This document shows positions 1 to 6,868 of a stretch of 8,867 bases of DNA, piece after piece. Source of the DNA: an uncultured Solobacterium sp. (GTDB taxonomy: Bacteria; Bacillota_I; Bacilli_A; Erysipelotrichales; Erysipelotrichaceae); the NCBI GenBank assembly GCA_900547815.1, contig URHY01000078.1, forward strand, positions 1-8,867, given 5' to 3'. Under the pieces are notes generated by a model that ran no database searches, was not told where the DNA came from, and was given only the letters and a program-made list of their open reading frames with translations. Position 1 is the stretch's first letter; the number at the start of each line of letters is the position of its first letter. A program made the position numbers and the translations under genes.

Positions 1-49
1 AATTCCAATGTGTGCCTTGAAGCGAAGCTGAAAGGAATGGTTGGTTTAT

Positions 50-1570
50 ATGAAATTAAAAATATGGCTAGGAAGAATTATTCCATTAGTAATCATTGCA
101 CTTGGTGAAGTTGGATTATATTGTATATTATTTAAATGGCTAACATCTTCTTTTGTATTCATTGAAGTTGTATTACACATTCTATCTGTTTTAATTGTCT
201 TAAATATCGTTCGAACAAGTAGACACTTATCTTCCGATTTAATGTGGATCTTGTTAATTATGTTGTTTCCCGTCTTTGGTACATTTGTATATGTAATGAT
301 GTTAATGAGCTTATTATTTGGAAAAACATTTCGAAATATCATTCAGGAACAAAAAAAGGCATCTTCTTATTATATCCAAGATGAATCGATCATTGATGAA
401 ATTCAACAAGATAATAAAGACTATGTATCCCAACTTGCCTTTTTATATGAAGAAGGCTTTCCTTTTTATCGTAATACCGACTTTGAATATTATGCTCCAT
501 GCGAAAAAGGTTTTGATGTCATGTTAAATGAATTAAAAAAAGCTAAAAAATACATATTTATGGAATATTTCATTATTGAAGAAGGTATAATGTTTAATTC
601 CATACTTTCTATTTTAGAAGAAAAAGTCAAACAAGGTGTTGAAGTACGTGTAATGTATGATGATATGGGATCATTAGGTACACTTCCTGCTTCTTATGCC
701 AAACAATTGAAGAAAAAAGGCATAAAAGCCGTATCCTTTAATCGAATCTCCCCTATTATCAATACAATCATGAATCATAGGGATCATCGAAAAATATTGG
801 TAATTGATGGTAAGGTTGCTTTTAGTGGTGGTGCAAATCTTGCGGATGAATATATCAATAAAAAAGTAAAGTACGGACATTGGATGGACAATATTATTTG
901 TATTAAGGGTAAAGCCGTATGGTCATATTTAGTTATGTTTTTGACAAATTGGAATGCTTTGTGCCACGAAGATGAGGATTATACAATATTTAAAAATAAC
1001 GATGTTGTTGATGAATTATCCTATGATGGCTATATTGCTCCTTATGCAGAAACACCATTAGATGAAGAATTGACAGGTCAATCTGTTTATGAAGACTTAT
1101 TAAATAGTGCCAATGAATATGTATATATTATGACACCGTATTTAATTATTGATTCAGAAATGATCAATACATTAATTCATACTGCCAAAAAAGGTGTGGA
1201 TGTACGAATTATTATGCCAGGCATTGCCGATAAACAAATCGTACATGATATGGGCAGAACGTATTATGCACAATTAATTCAAGGTGGTGTTAAAATCTAT
1301 GAATATGAACCTGGATTTGTTCATTCTAAAGTATTTGTTTGTGATGATACATATGCAACAGTAGGAACTATTAATCTAGATTATCGTTCTTTATACCTAC
1401 ATTTTGAAAATGGTACCCTATTATATAATTCAAAGAAGGCATTGGATGTCAAGCAAAACTTTATGGATACATTATCAAAATGTAAAGAAATTCAAGTCGA
1501 AGATACACACGTCAATATTGTGAAAGGCTTATTCTTAAGCATTATTCGTATTTTTTCGCCATTATTATAA
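50..1570 (+). CDS. cls: cardiolipin synthase (phospholipase D superfamily, membrane-bound)
   Basis: Two HxKxxxxD (HKD) motifs define the phospholipase D fold and the paired active site that condenses phosphatidylglycerol into cardiolipin at the cytoplasmic membrane. Numbering from the upstream TTG at 41, they are H249/K251/D256 (HRKILVID) and H428/K430/D435 (HSKVFVCD), the second followed by the usual GTINLDYRS. Three hydrophobic stretches at about residues 12-31, 37-57 and 67-93 form the N-terminal anchor. About 506 residues is normal for Firmicute Cls. I chose the ATG at 50. The TTG at 41 lies in frame and closer to the AAAGGA at 31-36 (4 nt, against 13 nt for the ATG), so the real start could be three codons earlier. 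An in-frame stop at 29-31 limits extension. The gene looks intact and converges on the operon ending at 1620. Its promoter lies outside the window. Confidence 0.93.
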   Translation: MKLKIWLGRIIPLVIIALGEVGLYCILFKWLTSSFVFIEVVLHILSVLIVLNIVRTSRHLSSDLMWILLIMLFPVFGTFVYVMMLMSLLFGKTFRNIIQEQKKASSYYIQDESIIDEIQQDNKDYVSQLAFLYEEGFPFYRNTDFEYYAPCEKGFDVMLNELKKAKKYIFMEYFIIEEGIMFNSILSILEEKVKQGVEVRVMYDDMGSLGTLPASYAKQLKKKGIKAVSFNRISPIINTIMNHRDHRKILVIDGKVAFSGGANLADEYINKKVKYGHWMDNIICIKGKAVWSYLVMFLTNWNALCHEDEDYTIFKNNDVVDELSYDGYIAPYAETPLDEELTGQSVYEDLLNSANEYVYIMTPYLIIDSEMINTLIHTAKKGVDVRIIMPGIADKQIVHDMGRTYYAQLIQGGVKIYEYEPGFVHSKVFVCDDTYATVGTINLDYRSLYLHFENGTLLYNSKKALDVKQNFMDTLSKCKEIQVEDTHVNIVKGLFLSIIRIFSPLL

Positions 1571-1603
1571 AAAGCAAGATTAACCCCGTGGTTATAACCT
1601 TGC
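1569..1603 (-). terminator. intrinsic terminator of the hscC-like operon
   Basis: Outer stem GCAAG (1574-1578) pairs with CTTGC (1599-1603), and inner stem TAACC (1581-1585) pairs with GGTTA (1590-1594) around a CCGT loop, with a small internal bulge. On the minus strand the hairpin is followed by five U (A1569-1573). It lies 17 nt past the J-protein stop and overlaps the cls stop codon. On the plus strand the T-tract is poor (GAATTTCTT), so it may work only weakly for cls. Confidence 0.65.
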
Positions 1604-1619
1604 GAATTTCTTGCGATTA

Positions 1620-2249
1620 TTAAACAACGCCCAATATCACCTCTAAAAGAATGACGCTCACTACAATAAAAGCCACAAATGCTGGTCGTTTATGGAATGG
1701 AACATTTGAATAGTCCATAGCACTTGATAATTTGGACATACCATACTTTCCTAAATACATATAGATAGGATCTCTTGAATTCTTGATACATTTTAATTTA
1801 CGAGATAAAAAGATATCTTCTAATCTTCTACAAAATAGTTCATCTTCTAAATAGGGCATGACTTTAGAATCTGTAAAGACATCTATAATTTCTTTAGAAC
1901 CAATCTTTTTAGGTAGTTTTTTATCTATCATATTTAGAATATCCAAATAAGACACTACATCCTTTTCATTTTGAACAAATAATGTTTCTCGCTTAGGAAT
2001 AGGTGGAGGAATGATTGTATCTTCTTTAGTTGAAATGGGTTGTGTTTTAATATCCTGTTTATTTTGTTCAAATGAAGCAGACTCTATTTCTTGATCTTGA
2101 TGTAGACACTGTTGATAAGCAGCCTGAATCTGTTTGAATTCTTCCGGATTTTCTTCAGGATGATACTGTTTTAAAAGTCTTGCATACGCTTTCTTGATTT
2201 CTTTTTTATCACTTGTCGGCTCAATTCCTAATACTTCCCAAGCATTCAT
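1620..2249 (-). CDS. tail-anchored J-domain protein, HscC co-chaperone type (HPE variant)
   Basis: A 209-residue protein that begins with a short J domain. Helix I is AWEVLGI, helix II is KKEIKKAYARLLKQY, the signature loop is HPE at residues 30-32 followed by ENPEEF, and helix III is QIQAAYQQ. The canonical loop is HPD, whose Asp drives Hsp70 ATPase stimulation, so this is an atypical J protein. A polar linker with a proline-rich patch (PPPIP) follows, then a helical middle region. Residues about 188-209 form one hydrophobic C-terminal helix, predicting a tail anchor with the J domain in the cytoplasm. The ATG overlaps the Hsp70 stop as ATGA, and GAAGGAG lies about 10 nt upstream, so translation is probably coupled. 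By analogy with E. coli HscC and its nearby J protein DjlC, it is the likely partner of the adjacent Hsp70. The substrate is unknown. Confidence 0.85.
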   Translation of the reverse strand: MNAWEVLGIEPTSDKKEIKKAYARLLKQYHPEENPEEFKQIQAAYQQCLHQDQEIESASFEQNKQDIKTQPISTKEDTIIPPPIPKRETLFVQNEKDVVSYLDILNMIDKKLPKKIGSKEIIDVFTDSKVMPYLEDELFCRRLEDIFLSRKLKCIKNSRDPIYMYLGKYGMSKLSSAMDYSNVPFHKRPAFVAFIVVSVILLEVILGVV

Positions 2250-3985
2250 GCCAAATATTCTCCTTCTTCATCATCTTCTTGAGTAAAGATATCTAATTGA
2301 TCTACTTTTTGAGATTCTTCTATTTGATCTAAAATACGTGAAACCTGATTTATAAGACGCATTCTTTTTTGAACGTTGTTGATCAAAGTATCCATGTCTT
2401 TTATAAAGTCTGCATGAAGTCGCATCAAATACTCTTGTGTTTCATCATCCACTTCTTGATAGATTCTTTCAAAACGAGCAAGCAGGGCATCTACTTCATT
2501 ATTTTGGTATAAAGTTAAAGCAACTTCTTTTATTGAATCTAGACGAACAGAAGCATCTACCTTTTCTAATACATCACCTTTTGATACTCTAAAAATATAA
2601 TGTTCCTTAGTAGAATGTACAATAGCTTCTACATACAACATGGAATTAATGTCATACGAATAGATCAAATCAAAAGATTCATAATCATGCATATTTCTAG
2701 GAACATGAATAAGAGCTTGGCCTAGAAATAAGTTTTCCTTGGCATACATAGCCTGCCCTTGAAACACACTAATATTGACTTTAGTTTGTCCTTTATGTAC
2801 CGTACGCAAAGTCATCTTTTTACTTACTGGTAAAACCGAATTTTTAGGAATAAGTACGGTTGATAATTCCAAATCTGGATTTTGTTCATTATACGTAGAC
2901 GTACTTAATGAGAAAGGACAAATATCTGTCACTACTACATCTTTAATACTTTCATCCCTTTGTTTAATGCCAATATATTTTCCAAGTCCAAGTACGACTA
3001 AAGAATCCATATTTGCTTCTTTTAATACAGGAATATTTAAAGCGTCCGATAAGTAATGTTGTAAAACAGGCATTTGACTTGAGCCTCCTACAAGAATCAA
3101 ACTATCGAGTTCACTTGCTGAAAAACCACTATCTTTTACGGCCTTCCCAATCACATTCTTACAAGAATCGAGTAAAGATTTAGTGATATTCAATAGTACA
3201 TTCTCGTCAAATACACAATTATAATTCTTATTTAGATGAACTAAAGAAACTTCAACTACATTTTGCGTACTCAACTTAATTTTAGCTTGTTCACAAGCAC
3301 GTAGAATACTTTGTTGAAAAGAAGAGTCTAAAACATTATAGTTTAATCCGTTTTTCGAACAAAAATATTCAGCCATAGCTCGATCAAAATCAGTACCTCC
3401 CAAGTGATTGTTTCCACTGATTGCATTGATACTAATCACATTTTCAAAACAGTCAACAACTGAAACATCAAGTGTTCCTCCACCAAAATCAAAAACAACA
3501 AATGTTTCATATTCATCATCCATATGACATGCGATGGCTGCTGCACTTGGCTCATTGATCAAACGCTCTACTTTAACACCTAATAATTCACCAATTCGTT
3601 TTGTATCTTGTCTTTGACGTGCATTAAAATAAGCTGGAACACTGATCACAACTTCTGATATTTCTTCATGAAGATAATTTTGTGCATCTTCAATCAATTG
3701 TTTCACGACAAAAGAAGAAAGTGTCGCTGAATCATACTCTTTCCTATTTAATGTATAAGTAACATCGGACCCCATTGTTCGTTTAAACAAGGATGCACTA
3801 TACTCAGGATGCGTCACTAATCTCTCCTTGGCAAGTTTACCTACAACAATCTTACCATCCAAGATACTGACCGCACTTGGCGTTATATATTCATTAAACG
3901 CATTTGGAATCAGCACTGGCTTTCCATCTTTATAGACAACCGCTAAACTATTGGTTGTTCCTAAATCTACACCTAATATTGTCAT
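2246..3985 (-). CDS. hscC: HscC-like specialised Hsp70 chaperone
   Basis: A 579-residue Hsp70. The ATPase domain (about 1-350) shows phosphate-1 motif GVDLGTTNS (5-13), phosphate-2 motif DFGGGTLD (from D166) and adenosine motif VGGSS (299-303). The linker region reads VVVTDICPFSL (about 351-361), where DnaK has a DVTPLSL-type motif. The beta substrate domain contains YSYDIN as in E. coli HscC. The helical lid is short and ends in an acidic tail (EDDEEGEYLA). Length and these motifs favour HscC over housekeeping DnaK (about 600-640 residues). I chose the ATG at 3985 because AGGAG (3991-3995) lies 5 nt upstream; a TTG at 4000 would extend the frame by five codons but has no SD. That AGGAG shares bases with the stop of the upstream membrane-protein gene. 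No grpE is visible nearby. Likely role: ATP-driven handling of specific, perhaps membrane-associated, clients with the adjacent J protein. Confidence 0.88.
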   Translation of the reverse strand: MTILGVDLGTTNSLAVVYKDGKPVLIPNAFNEYITPSAVSILDGKIVVGKLAKERLVTHPEYSASLFKRTMGSDVTYTLNRKEYDSATLSSFVVKQLIEDAQNYLHEEISEVVISVPAYFNARQRQDTKRIGELLGVKVERLINEPSAAAIACHMDDEYETFVVFDFGGGTLDVSVVDCFENVISINAISGNNHLGGTDFDRAMAEYFCSKNGLNYNVLDSSFQQSILRACEQAKIKLSTQNVVEVSLVHLNKNYNCVFDENVLLNITKSLLDSCKNVIGKAVKDSGFSASELDSLILVGGSSQMPVLQHYLSDALNIPVLKEANMDSLVVLGLGKYIGIKQRDESIKDVVVTDICPFSLSTSTYNEQNPDLELSTVLIPKNSVLPVSKKMTLRTVHKGQTKVNISVFQGQAMYAKENLFLGQALIHVPRNMHDYESFDLIYSYDINSMLYVEAIVHSTKEHYIFRVSKGDVLEKVDASVRLDSIKEVALTLYQNNEVDALLARFERIYQEVDDETQEYLMRLHADFIKDMDTLINNVQKRMRLINQVSRILDQIEESQKVDQLDIFTQEDDEEGEYLA

Positions 3986-3993
3986 AACTACTC

Positions 3994-4275
3994 CTAACAA
4001 AAGTTTAAAATGGCTAGAATAATACTAAATACTAAAGAAATACTTCCATATACAAGTAAGCCATATTTTAATATGCTAGATAATACATGTTTATAGCCTT
4101 CTGTATATTTAGTAAAGACAGATTTTTTGCGTAGTACAAAATATAGAATAAAACATACAATGCCTACAATTCCATTATAGATGATCAAAAGTGGAATCAG
4201 CATGGATAGAAAGAACACACATAGTATCCATCCTACACAAAACATCATTAGTAGTAATACACATAACCCGCCCAT
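3994..4275 (-). CDS. small polytopic membrane protein, first gene of the Hsp70 operon
   Basis: A 93-residue, very hydrophobic protein that I do not recognise. Likely membrane segments lie at about residues 4-24, 26-48 and 68-91. A basic loop (RKKS, then KYTEGYKH) lies between the last two and is probably cytoplasmic by the positive-inside rule. It has five cysteines (5, 13, 19, 40 and 93, the last residue) in no clear metal-binding pattern. The ATG at 4275 is preceded by AAGAAGG about 8 nt upstream. Its TAG (3994-3996) lies 8 nt before the Hsp70 ATG and shares bases with that gene's SD, so the two are almost certainly co-transcribed and probably translationally coupled. Position suggests a membrane partner or client of the Hsp70/J pair; that is inference from operon structure only. 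Confidence 0.75.
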   Translation of the reverse strand: MGGLCVLLLMMFCVGWILCVFFLSMLIPLLIIYNGIVGIVCFILYFVLRKKSVFTKYTEGYKHVLSSILKYGLLVYGSISLVFSIILAILNFC

Positions 4276-4296
4276 AATATCGCCTTCTTTAACTCC

Positions 4297-4325
4297 ACTA
4301 TAGCATACTAAAAGCGGTATTTCTA
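4297..4325 (-). promoter_or_regulatory. extended -10 promoter for the Hsp70 operon
   Basis: The minus strand reads TGCTATAGT: -10 TATAGT at 4297-4302 with the extended TG at 4304-4305. The hexamer 17 bp upstream (TAGAAA, 4320-4325) is a poor -35, so this would depend on the extended -10. Transcription would start near 4290, giving a leader of about 15 nt with the SD almost at the 5' end. It overlaps the preceding gene's terminator hairpin. Confidence 0.45.
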
Positions 4326-4329
4326 CCGC
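4311..4329 (-). terminator. intrinsic terminator of the 66-residue membrane protein gene
   Basis: A perfect 6-bp GC-rich stem: GCGGTA (4314-4319) and TACCGC (4324-4329) around a GAAA tetraloop in the minus-strand RNA, followed by UUUUAG. It lies directly against the stop codon at 4330-4332. The U-tract is short, so read-through into the Hsp70 operon is possible. Confidence 0.6.
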
Positions 4330-4530
4330 CTAGAAATCTTTGTGGAATCTTCCTCCATAATGATTGTCTTTATAGTTTGTGACATACAAATATAAAACTA
4401 ATACACCTACAAGAATAATGCCTACAACAAATAAGGAATAGGCTGACATCTTTCCATATAGAAACATGCATCCGCATCCAATCAATAATAATAAATCGAC
4501 AATAATGACAAAAGGATCTAATTTCTTCAT
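4330..4530 (-). CDS. small two-helix membrane protein, unknown function
   Basis: Encodes 66 residues beginning MKKLDPF. Two hydrophobic helices lie at about residues 7-25 and 29-51, separated by a short GKMS turn. A charged C-terminus (NYKDNHYGGRFHKDF) follows, so the protein is an integral membrane hairpin. I chose the ATG at 4530 because GAAAGGAAG lies about 10 nt upstream. The frame stays open to 4599, but that extension has no SD and would run through the promoter. The gene has a good promoter and its own terminator, so it is probably a single-gene transcript. No family is recognised. Confidence 0.65.
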   Translation of the reverse strand: MKKLDPFVIIVDLLLLIGCGCMFLYGKMSAYSLFVVGIILVGVLVLYLYVTNYKDNHYGGRFHKDF

Positions 4531-4533
4531 ATC

Positions 4534-4564
4534 TTGACACTTCCTTTCGATTCCTTGATATAAT
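4534..4564 (+). promoter_or_regulatory. divergent plus-strand promoter with consensus hexamers
   Basis: -35 TTGACA (4534-4539) and -10 TATAAT (4559-4564) both match consensus exactly, but the spacer is 19 bp, longer than the 17-bp optimum. Initiation would fall near 4571, within a few bases of the ATG at 4573. It overlaps the minus-strand promoter for the 66-residue gene, so the two should compete. Confidence 0.4.
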
Positions 4565-4588
4565 AGTCTGGTATGAAAAATAAAACAA
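4560..4588 (-). promoter_or_regulatory. sigma-A type promoter for the 66-residue membrane protein
   Basis: On the minus strand, -35 TTGTTT (4583-4588) and -10 TATTAT (4560-4565) are separated by exactly 17 bp. Transcription would start near 4553, about 23 nt before the ATG and upstream of its SD. The -10 overlaps the opposing -10 at 4559-4564. Confidence 0.5.
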
Positions 4589-4698
4589 TGATCGAACATA
4601 TTTTGGCTTTTGTGTGCATTATGTTTGCGTGCATTATGATTTTGGGTTCTGCCTTTTTATCCATACCCTATCTTCTTAACTACATACTAGTCATTTGA
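4573..4698 (+). CDS. possible 41-residue hydrophobic peptide, leaderless
   Basis: A short ORF reading MKNKTMIEHILAF and onward, ending in TGA. After a short, mostly polar N-terminus nearly everything is hydrophobic, with possible membrane segments at about residues 9-25 and 27-41. No SD is present before the ATG at 4573 or the in-frame ATG at 4588. The consensus-hexamer promoter just upstream would begin transcription almost at the first ATG, which fits a leaderless message. It is the only plus-strand gene candidate between cls and the window end. Size and hydrophobicity resemble small membrane peptides, including some type I toxins, but I see no antisense RNA gene and do not assign a function. 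It could be chance. Confidence 0.3.
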   Translation: MKNKTMIEHILAFVCIMFACIMILGSAFLSIPYLLNYILVI

Positions 4699-4742
4699 TG
4701 GATTCAAATCAAATATATTGTCCAAATAGGTCATTTAAATGG

Positions 4743-4769
4743 AAAAAAAAGTAAGGTCTTGCCTTACTT
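4743..4769 (-). terminator. intrinsic terminator of the yitT-family gene
   Basis: Eight-bp stem AAGTAAGG (4749-4756) and CCTTACTT (4762-4769), 5-nt loop, followed on the minus strand by a run of U from A4743-4750, whose last two bases are part of the stem. The stem begins inside the stop codon (4768-4770). A strong, textbook structure. Confidence 0.85.
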
Positions 4770-5622
4770 AAATCTTTGGCTGATATCGCATATCCGAAAC
4801 ATTATATACAGTAATAAATGCTTTTGGATCGAGTGTATTAATGAATTTCATCAATTTTTGATATTCCACTCTATCTACGATTGTGATGATTTCATAACGC
4901 TTTTCCATATTGTATGCACCATACGCATCATACACCGTTGCCCCACTATGTAATTCATGAATAATAAATTTGCGAAGCTCTTTTTCTTTTGGAGTGATGA
5001 TACACACTCTTCGTTTAATATTATGATCAAAGATAAAATGATCAAGAACGATACCATTAAAATAAGTACCTAAAATACTTAACACAACCGTCTTCTTATC
5101 ATAAACAAGAGCTGCTGATAAGGCAACACACATACCCGATAAAGACATAGCTTTTCCAAGTTCCATATGAAGATATTTATTCATGATCTTGGCGACAATA
5201 TCTAGACCTCCTGATGAAGCATTTCGATTAAATAAGATGCTTAATCCTACACTTACTACAAGAATGTAGCACAATACATCCAATTCTTGACTGTTTGTGA
5301 AAGAAACAAAATTTGGAAACAGGATTTCAAAAAATGCAAGAAAAATAGGTAGCACAATACTTGTATAGACTGTTTTTACGCCAAATTCTTTACCACAAGT
5401 TAGAAAACCAATAATTAATAAAACAACATTTAAAATCATGGTAATGGCAGATAATGGTAGAGGTACAAAATTAGAGAGTATGATACCTAATCCAGAAATA
5501 CTACTTACAGAAGTATGACTAGGCACTAGAAAAAAATAGACGGCTGCACCAATAATCCCAACCGCAACAGTCAATATTAGAGTTTCCTTTATTATATTTT
5601 TATAATTGTATTGTGTATTCAT
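4768..5622 (-). CDS. YitT family membrane protein (DUF161 + DUF2179)
   Basis: A 284-residue protein with two parts. The N-terminal 200 residues are a membrane domain with hydrophobic segments at about 12-32, 56-76, 83-103, 113-131 and 158-195, and carry the family-typical SSGGLD motif (136-141). Residues 201-284 form the soluble C-terminal DUF2179 domain, beginning NIKRRVCIIT and including SGATVYDAYGAY. This matches the YitT/YpjC/YqfU group of Firmicutes, whose biochemical function is not established. The ATG at 5622 has AGGAGA 8 nt upstream. The gene appears monocistronic, with 172 nt separating it from the upstream gene and a strong terminator at its end. Confidence 0.9.
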   Translation of the reverse strand: MNTQYNYKNIIKETLILTVAVGIIGAAVYFFLVPSHTSVSSISGLGIILSNFVPLPLSAITMILNVVLLIIGFLTCGKEFGVKTVYTSIVLPIFLAFFEILFPNFVSFTNSQELDVLCYILVVSVGLSILFNRNASSGGLDIVAKIMNKYLHMELGKAMSLSGMCVALSAALVYDKKTVVLSILGTYFNGIVLDHFIFDHNIKRRVCIITPKEKELRKFIIHELHSGATVYDAYGAYNMEKRYEIITIVDRVEYQKLMKFINTLDPKAFITVYNVSDMRYQPKI

Positions 5623-5655
5623 CGTAATTGTCTCCTAGTCATTCATTGTGTCTTT

Positions 5656-5728
5656 ATTTTATCAAAAATTGAAGCTATATTCCATGTCAGAAAATTGATT
5701 CATACTTTTGATTATTAAAGTCATTATA
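5656..5728 (-). promoter_or_regulatory. candidate promoter region for the yitT-family gene
   Basis: Two possible -10 sites on the minus strand: TGATAAAAT at 5656-5664 (an extended -10, closest to the gene) and TATAAT at 5723-5728. Neither has a good -35 at the right spacing. The gap 5623-5794 otherwise holds only an AT-rich 5-bp inverted repeat (CATGT/ACATG) and no convincing terminator for the upstream dehydrogenase. Confidence 0.3.
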
Positions 5729-5794
5729 CAAAAAAGAAATCCTGAAACCATGTTAAAATACATGACTATCGAATTCCTTTTTCTATACTTGAAA

Positions 5795-6829
5795 TCAACA
5801 CTCAATTGCGACTTTTATTACACCATCTCTTTTATTTTCAAACAATGCATACCCTTGCGCAATTTTACTAAGAGGATATGTATGTGTAATCAAAGGTTCT
5901 GTATTGATTTTACCTTGTGCAATCAATTCTAAAGTCTTTTCACAATCACAACCATCAACACCACCTGTTTTGAAAATCAGGTTTTTCCCATACATGTTGG
6001 GAAGTGGCAAAACTTGTGGCTCATCATATAAAGCAACTATTGTCACAATCGCATTCGCTCTTGCACATTGCCATGCAAGCTGAAAAGTAGATGGTACACC
6101 TGCAACTTCAAGAACAACATCTGCCCCATCATGATCACTATTTTCTAGTACAAAGTTTTTGCATTCTTCTGGAGTGACTGTTAAAACTTCTGGATAATGT
6201 TCATGGATAAAATCAATGCGATGTTCATCTTTTTCACACATAATAATTTGCTTTGGCTTTTTAAGCATTACACATAATAATGTACAAATACCCGTGGGGC
6301 CTGCACCAATAATCAATACTGTATCCTCTTCTTTGATTTCAGAAATACGTGTTGCCCAATATCCTGTAGCCAACACATCCCCTACAAACAAAGCTTGTCT
6401 ATCAGTAACTAGTTCAGGAATCTTATTTAATCCTTGATCTGCAAAAGGTACTCGCACATATTCGGCTTGTCCACCATCAATACGACATCCAAGAGCCCAT
6501 CCTCCATTATCATCCGTACAATTATTTACATAGCCATTCTTGCAGAAAAAACATTCACCGCAAAAGGTTTCTACATTCACTGTTACACGATCTCCAGGTT
6601 TGACATGTGTTACTTTATCGCCTACTTCTTCTACAATACCAACCATCTCATGACCAACCGTAATACCTGGCACTGCACGAGGAACACTACCATGTTTAAT
6701 ATGCAAATCACTTGAACAAATGCTTGCAAGTGTCACTTTTACGATTGCATCCCTTTCATGTAGAAGTACTGGTTTTGGTTTCTCCATCAATGCAAATTTC
6801 CCTTTTTCTAAATACGTATATGCCAACAT
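5795..6829 (-). CDS. zinc-dependent alcohol dehydrogenase (medium-chain dehydrogenase/reductase)
   Basis: 344 residues, normal for the family. Catalytic zinc ligands are C38, H60 and E61 (VGHE), with D151 in the GDVLATGYWA segment. The structural zinc lobe has C90, C93, C96 and C104. The Rossmann fold shows GAGPTG (175-180), and acidic residues after the second strand (CEKDEHR) favour NAD over NADP, which is inference. It should interconvert an alcohol and an aldehyde or ketone in the cytoplasm. It resembles secondary-alcohol and polyol dehydrogenases; the substrate cannot be read from the sequence. The ATG at 6829 has AGGAG about 9 nt upstream. It lies 39 nt after the end of the decayed flavin-reductase gene on the same strand, so the two probably formed one operon. 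No own promoter stands out in that short gap. Confidence 0.9.
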   Translation of the reverse strand: MLAYTYLEKGKFALMEKPKPVLLHERDAIVKVTLASICSSDLHIKHGSVPRAVPGITVGHEMVGIVEEVGDKVTHVKPGDRVTVNVETFCGECFFCKNGYVNNCTDDNGGWALGCRIDGGQAEYVRVPFADQGLNKIPELVTDRQALFVGDVLATGYWATRISEIKEEDTVLIIGAGPTGICTLLCVMLKKPKQIIMCEKDEHRIDFIHEHYPEVLTVTPEECKNFVLENSDHDGADVVLEVAGVPSTFQLAWQCARANAIVTIVALYDEPQVLPLPNMYGKNLIFKTGGVDGCDCEKTLELIAQGKINTEPLITHTYPLSKIAQGYALFENKRDGVIKVAIEC

Positions 6830-6868
6830 ATTTTTTGACTCCTTTTCTATTCGTACTTATTAAACGAT

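Noticed and set aside
1..36. 3' end of an upstream gene before cls
   Set aside because: A frame stops at 29-31, but nine codons are too few to identify a protein, so no feature was made.
3986..4000. TTG at 4000 as start of the Hsp70 gene
   Set aside because: It would extend the protein by five codons through the SD itself. The ATG at 3985 has AGGAG at ideal spacing and begins right before the conserved GVDLGTTNS.
4531..4599. 89-residue version of the 66-residue membrane protein
   Set aside because: The extension runs through the likely promoter and has no SD, whereas the ATG at 4530 has GAAAGGAAG upstream.
4694..4715. Inverted repeat ATTTGAT/ATCAAAT at the end of the 41-codon ORF as its terminator
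   Set aside because: The stem is very AT-rich and no T-run follows on the plus strand.
5708..5932. 74-codon plus-strand ORF near the end of the alcohol dehydrogenase
   Set aside because: Mostly antisense to the dehydrogenase C-terminus, with no SD and no recognisable product.
6434..6715. 93-codon plus-strand ORF inside the dehydrogenase
   Set aside because: Antisense shadow of the zinc-binding region of an intact, well-supported gene.
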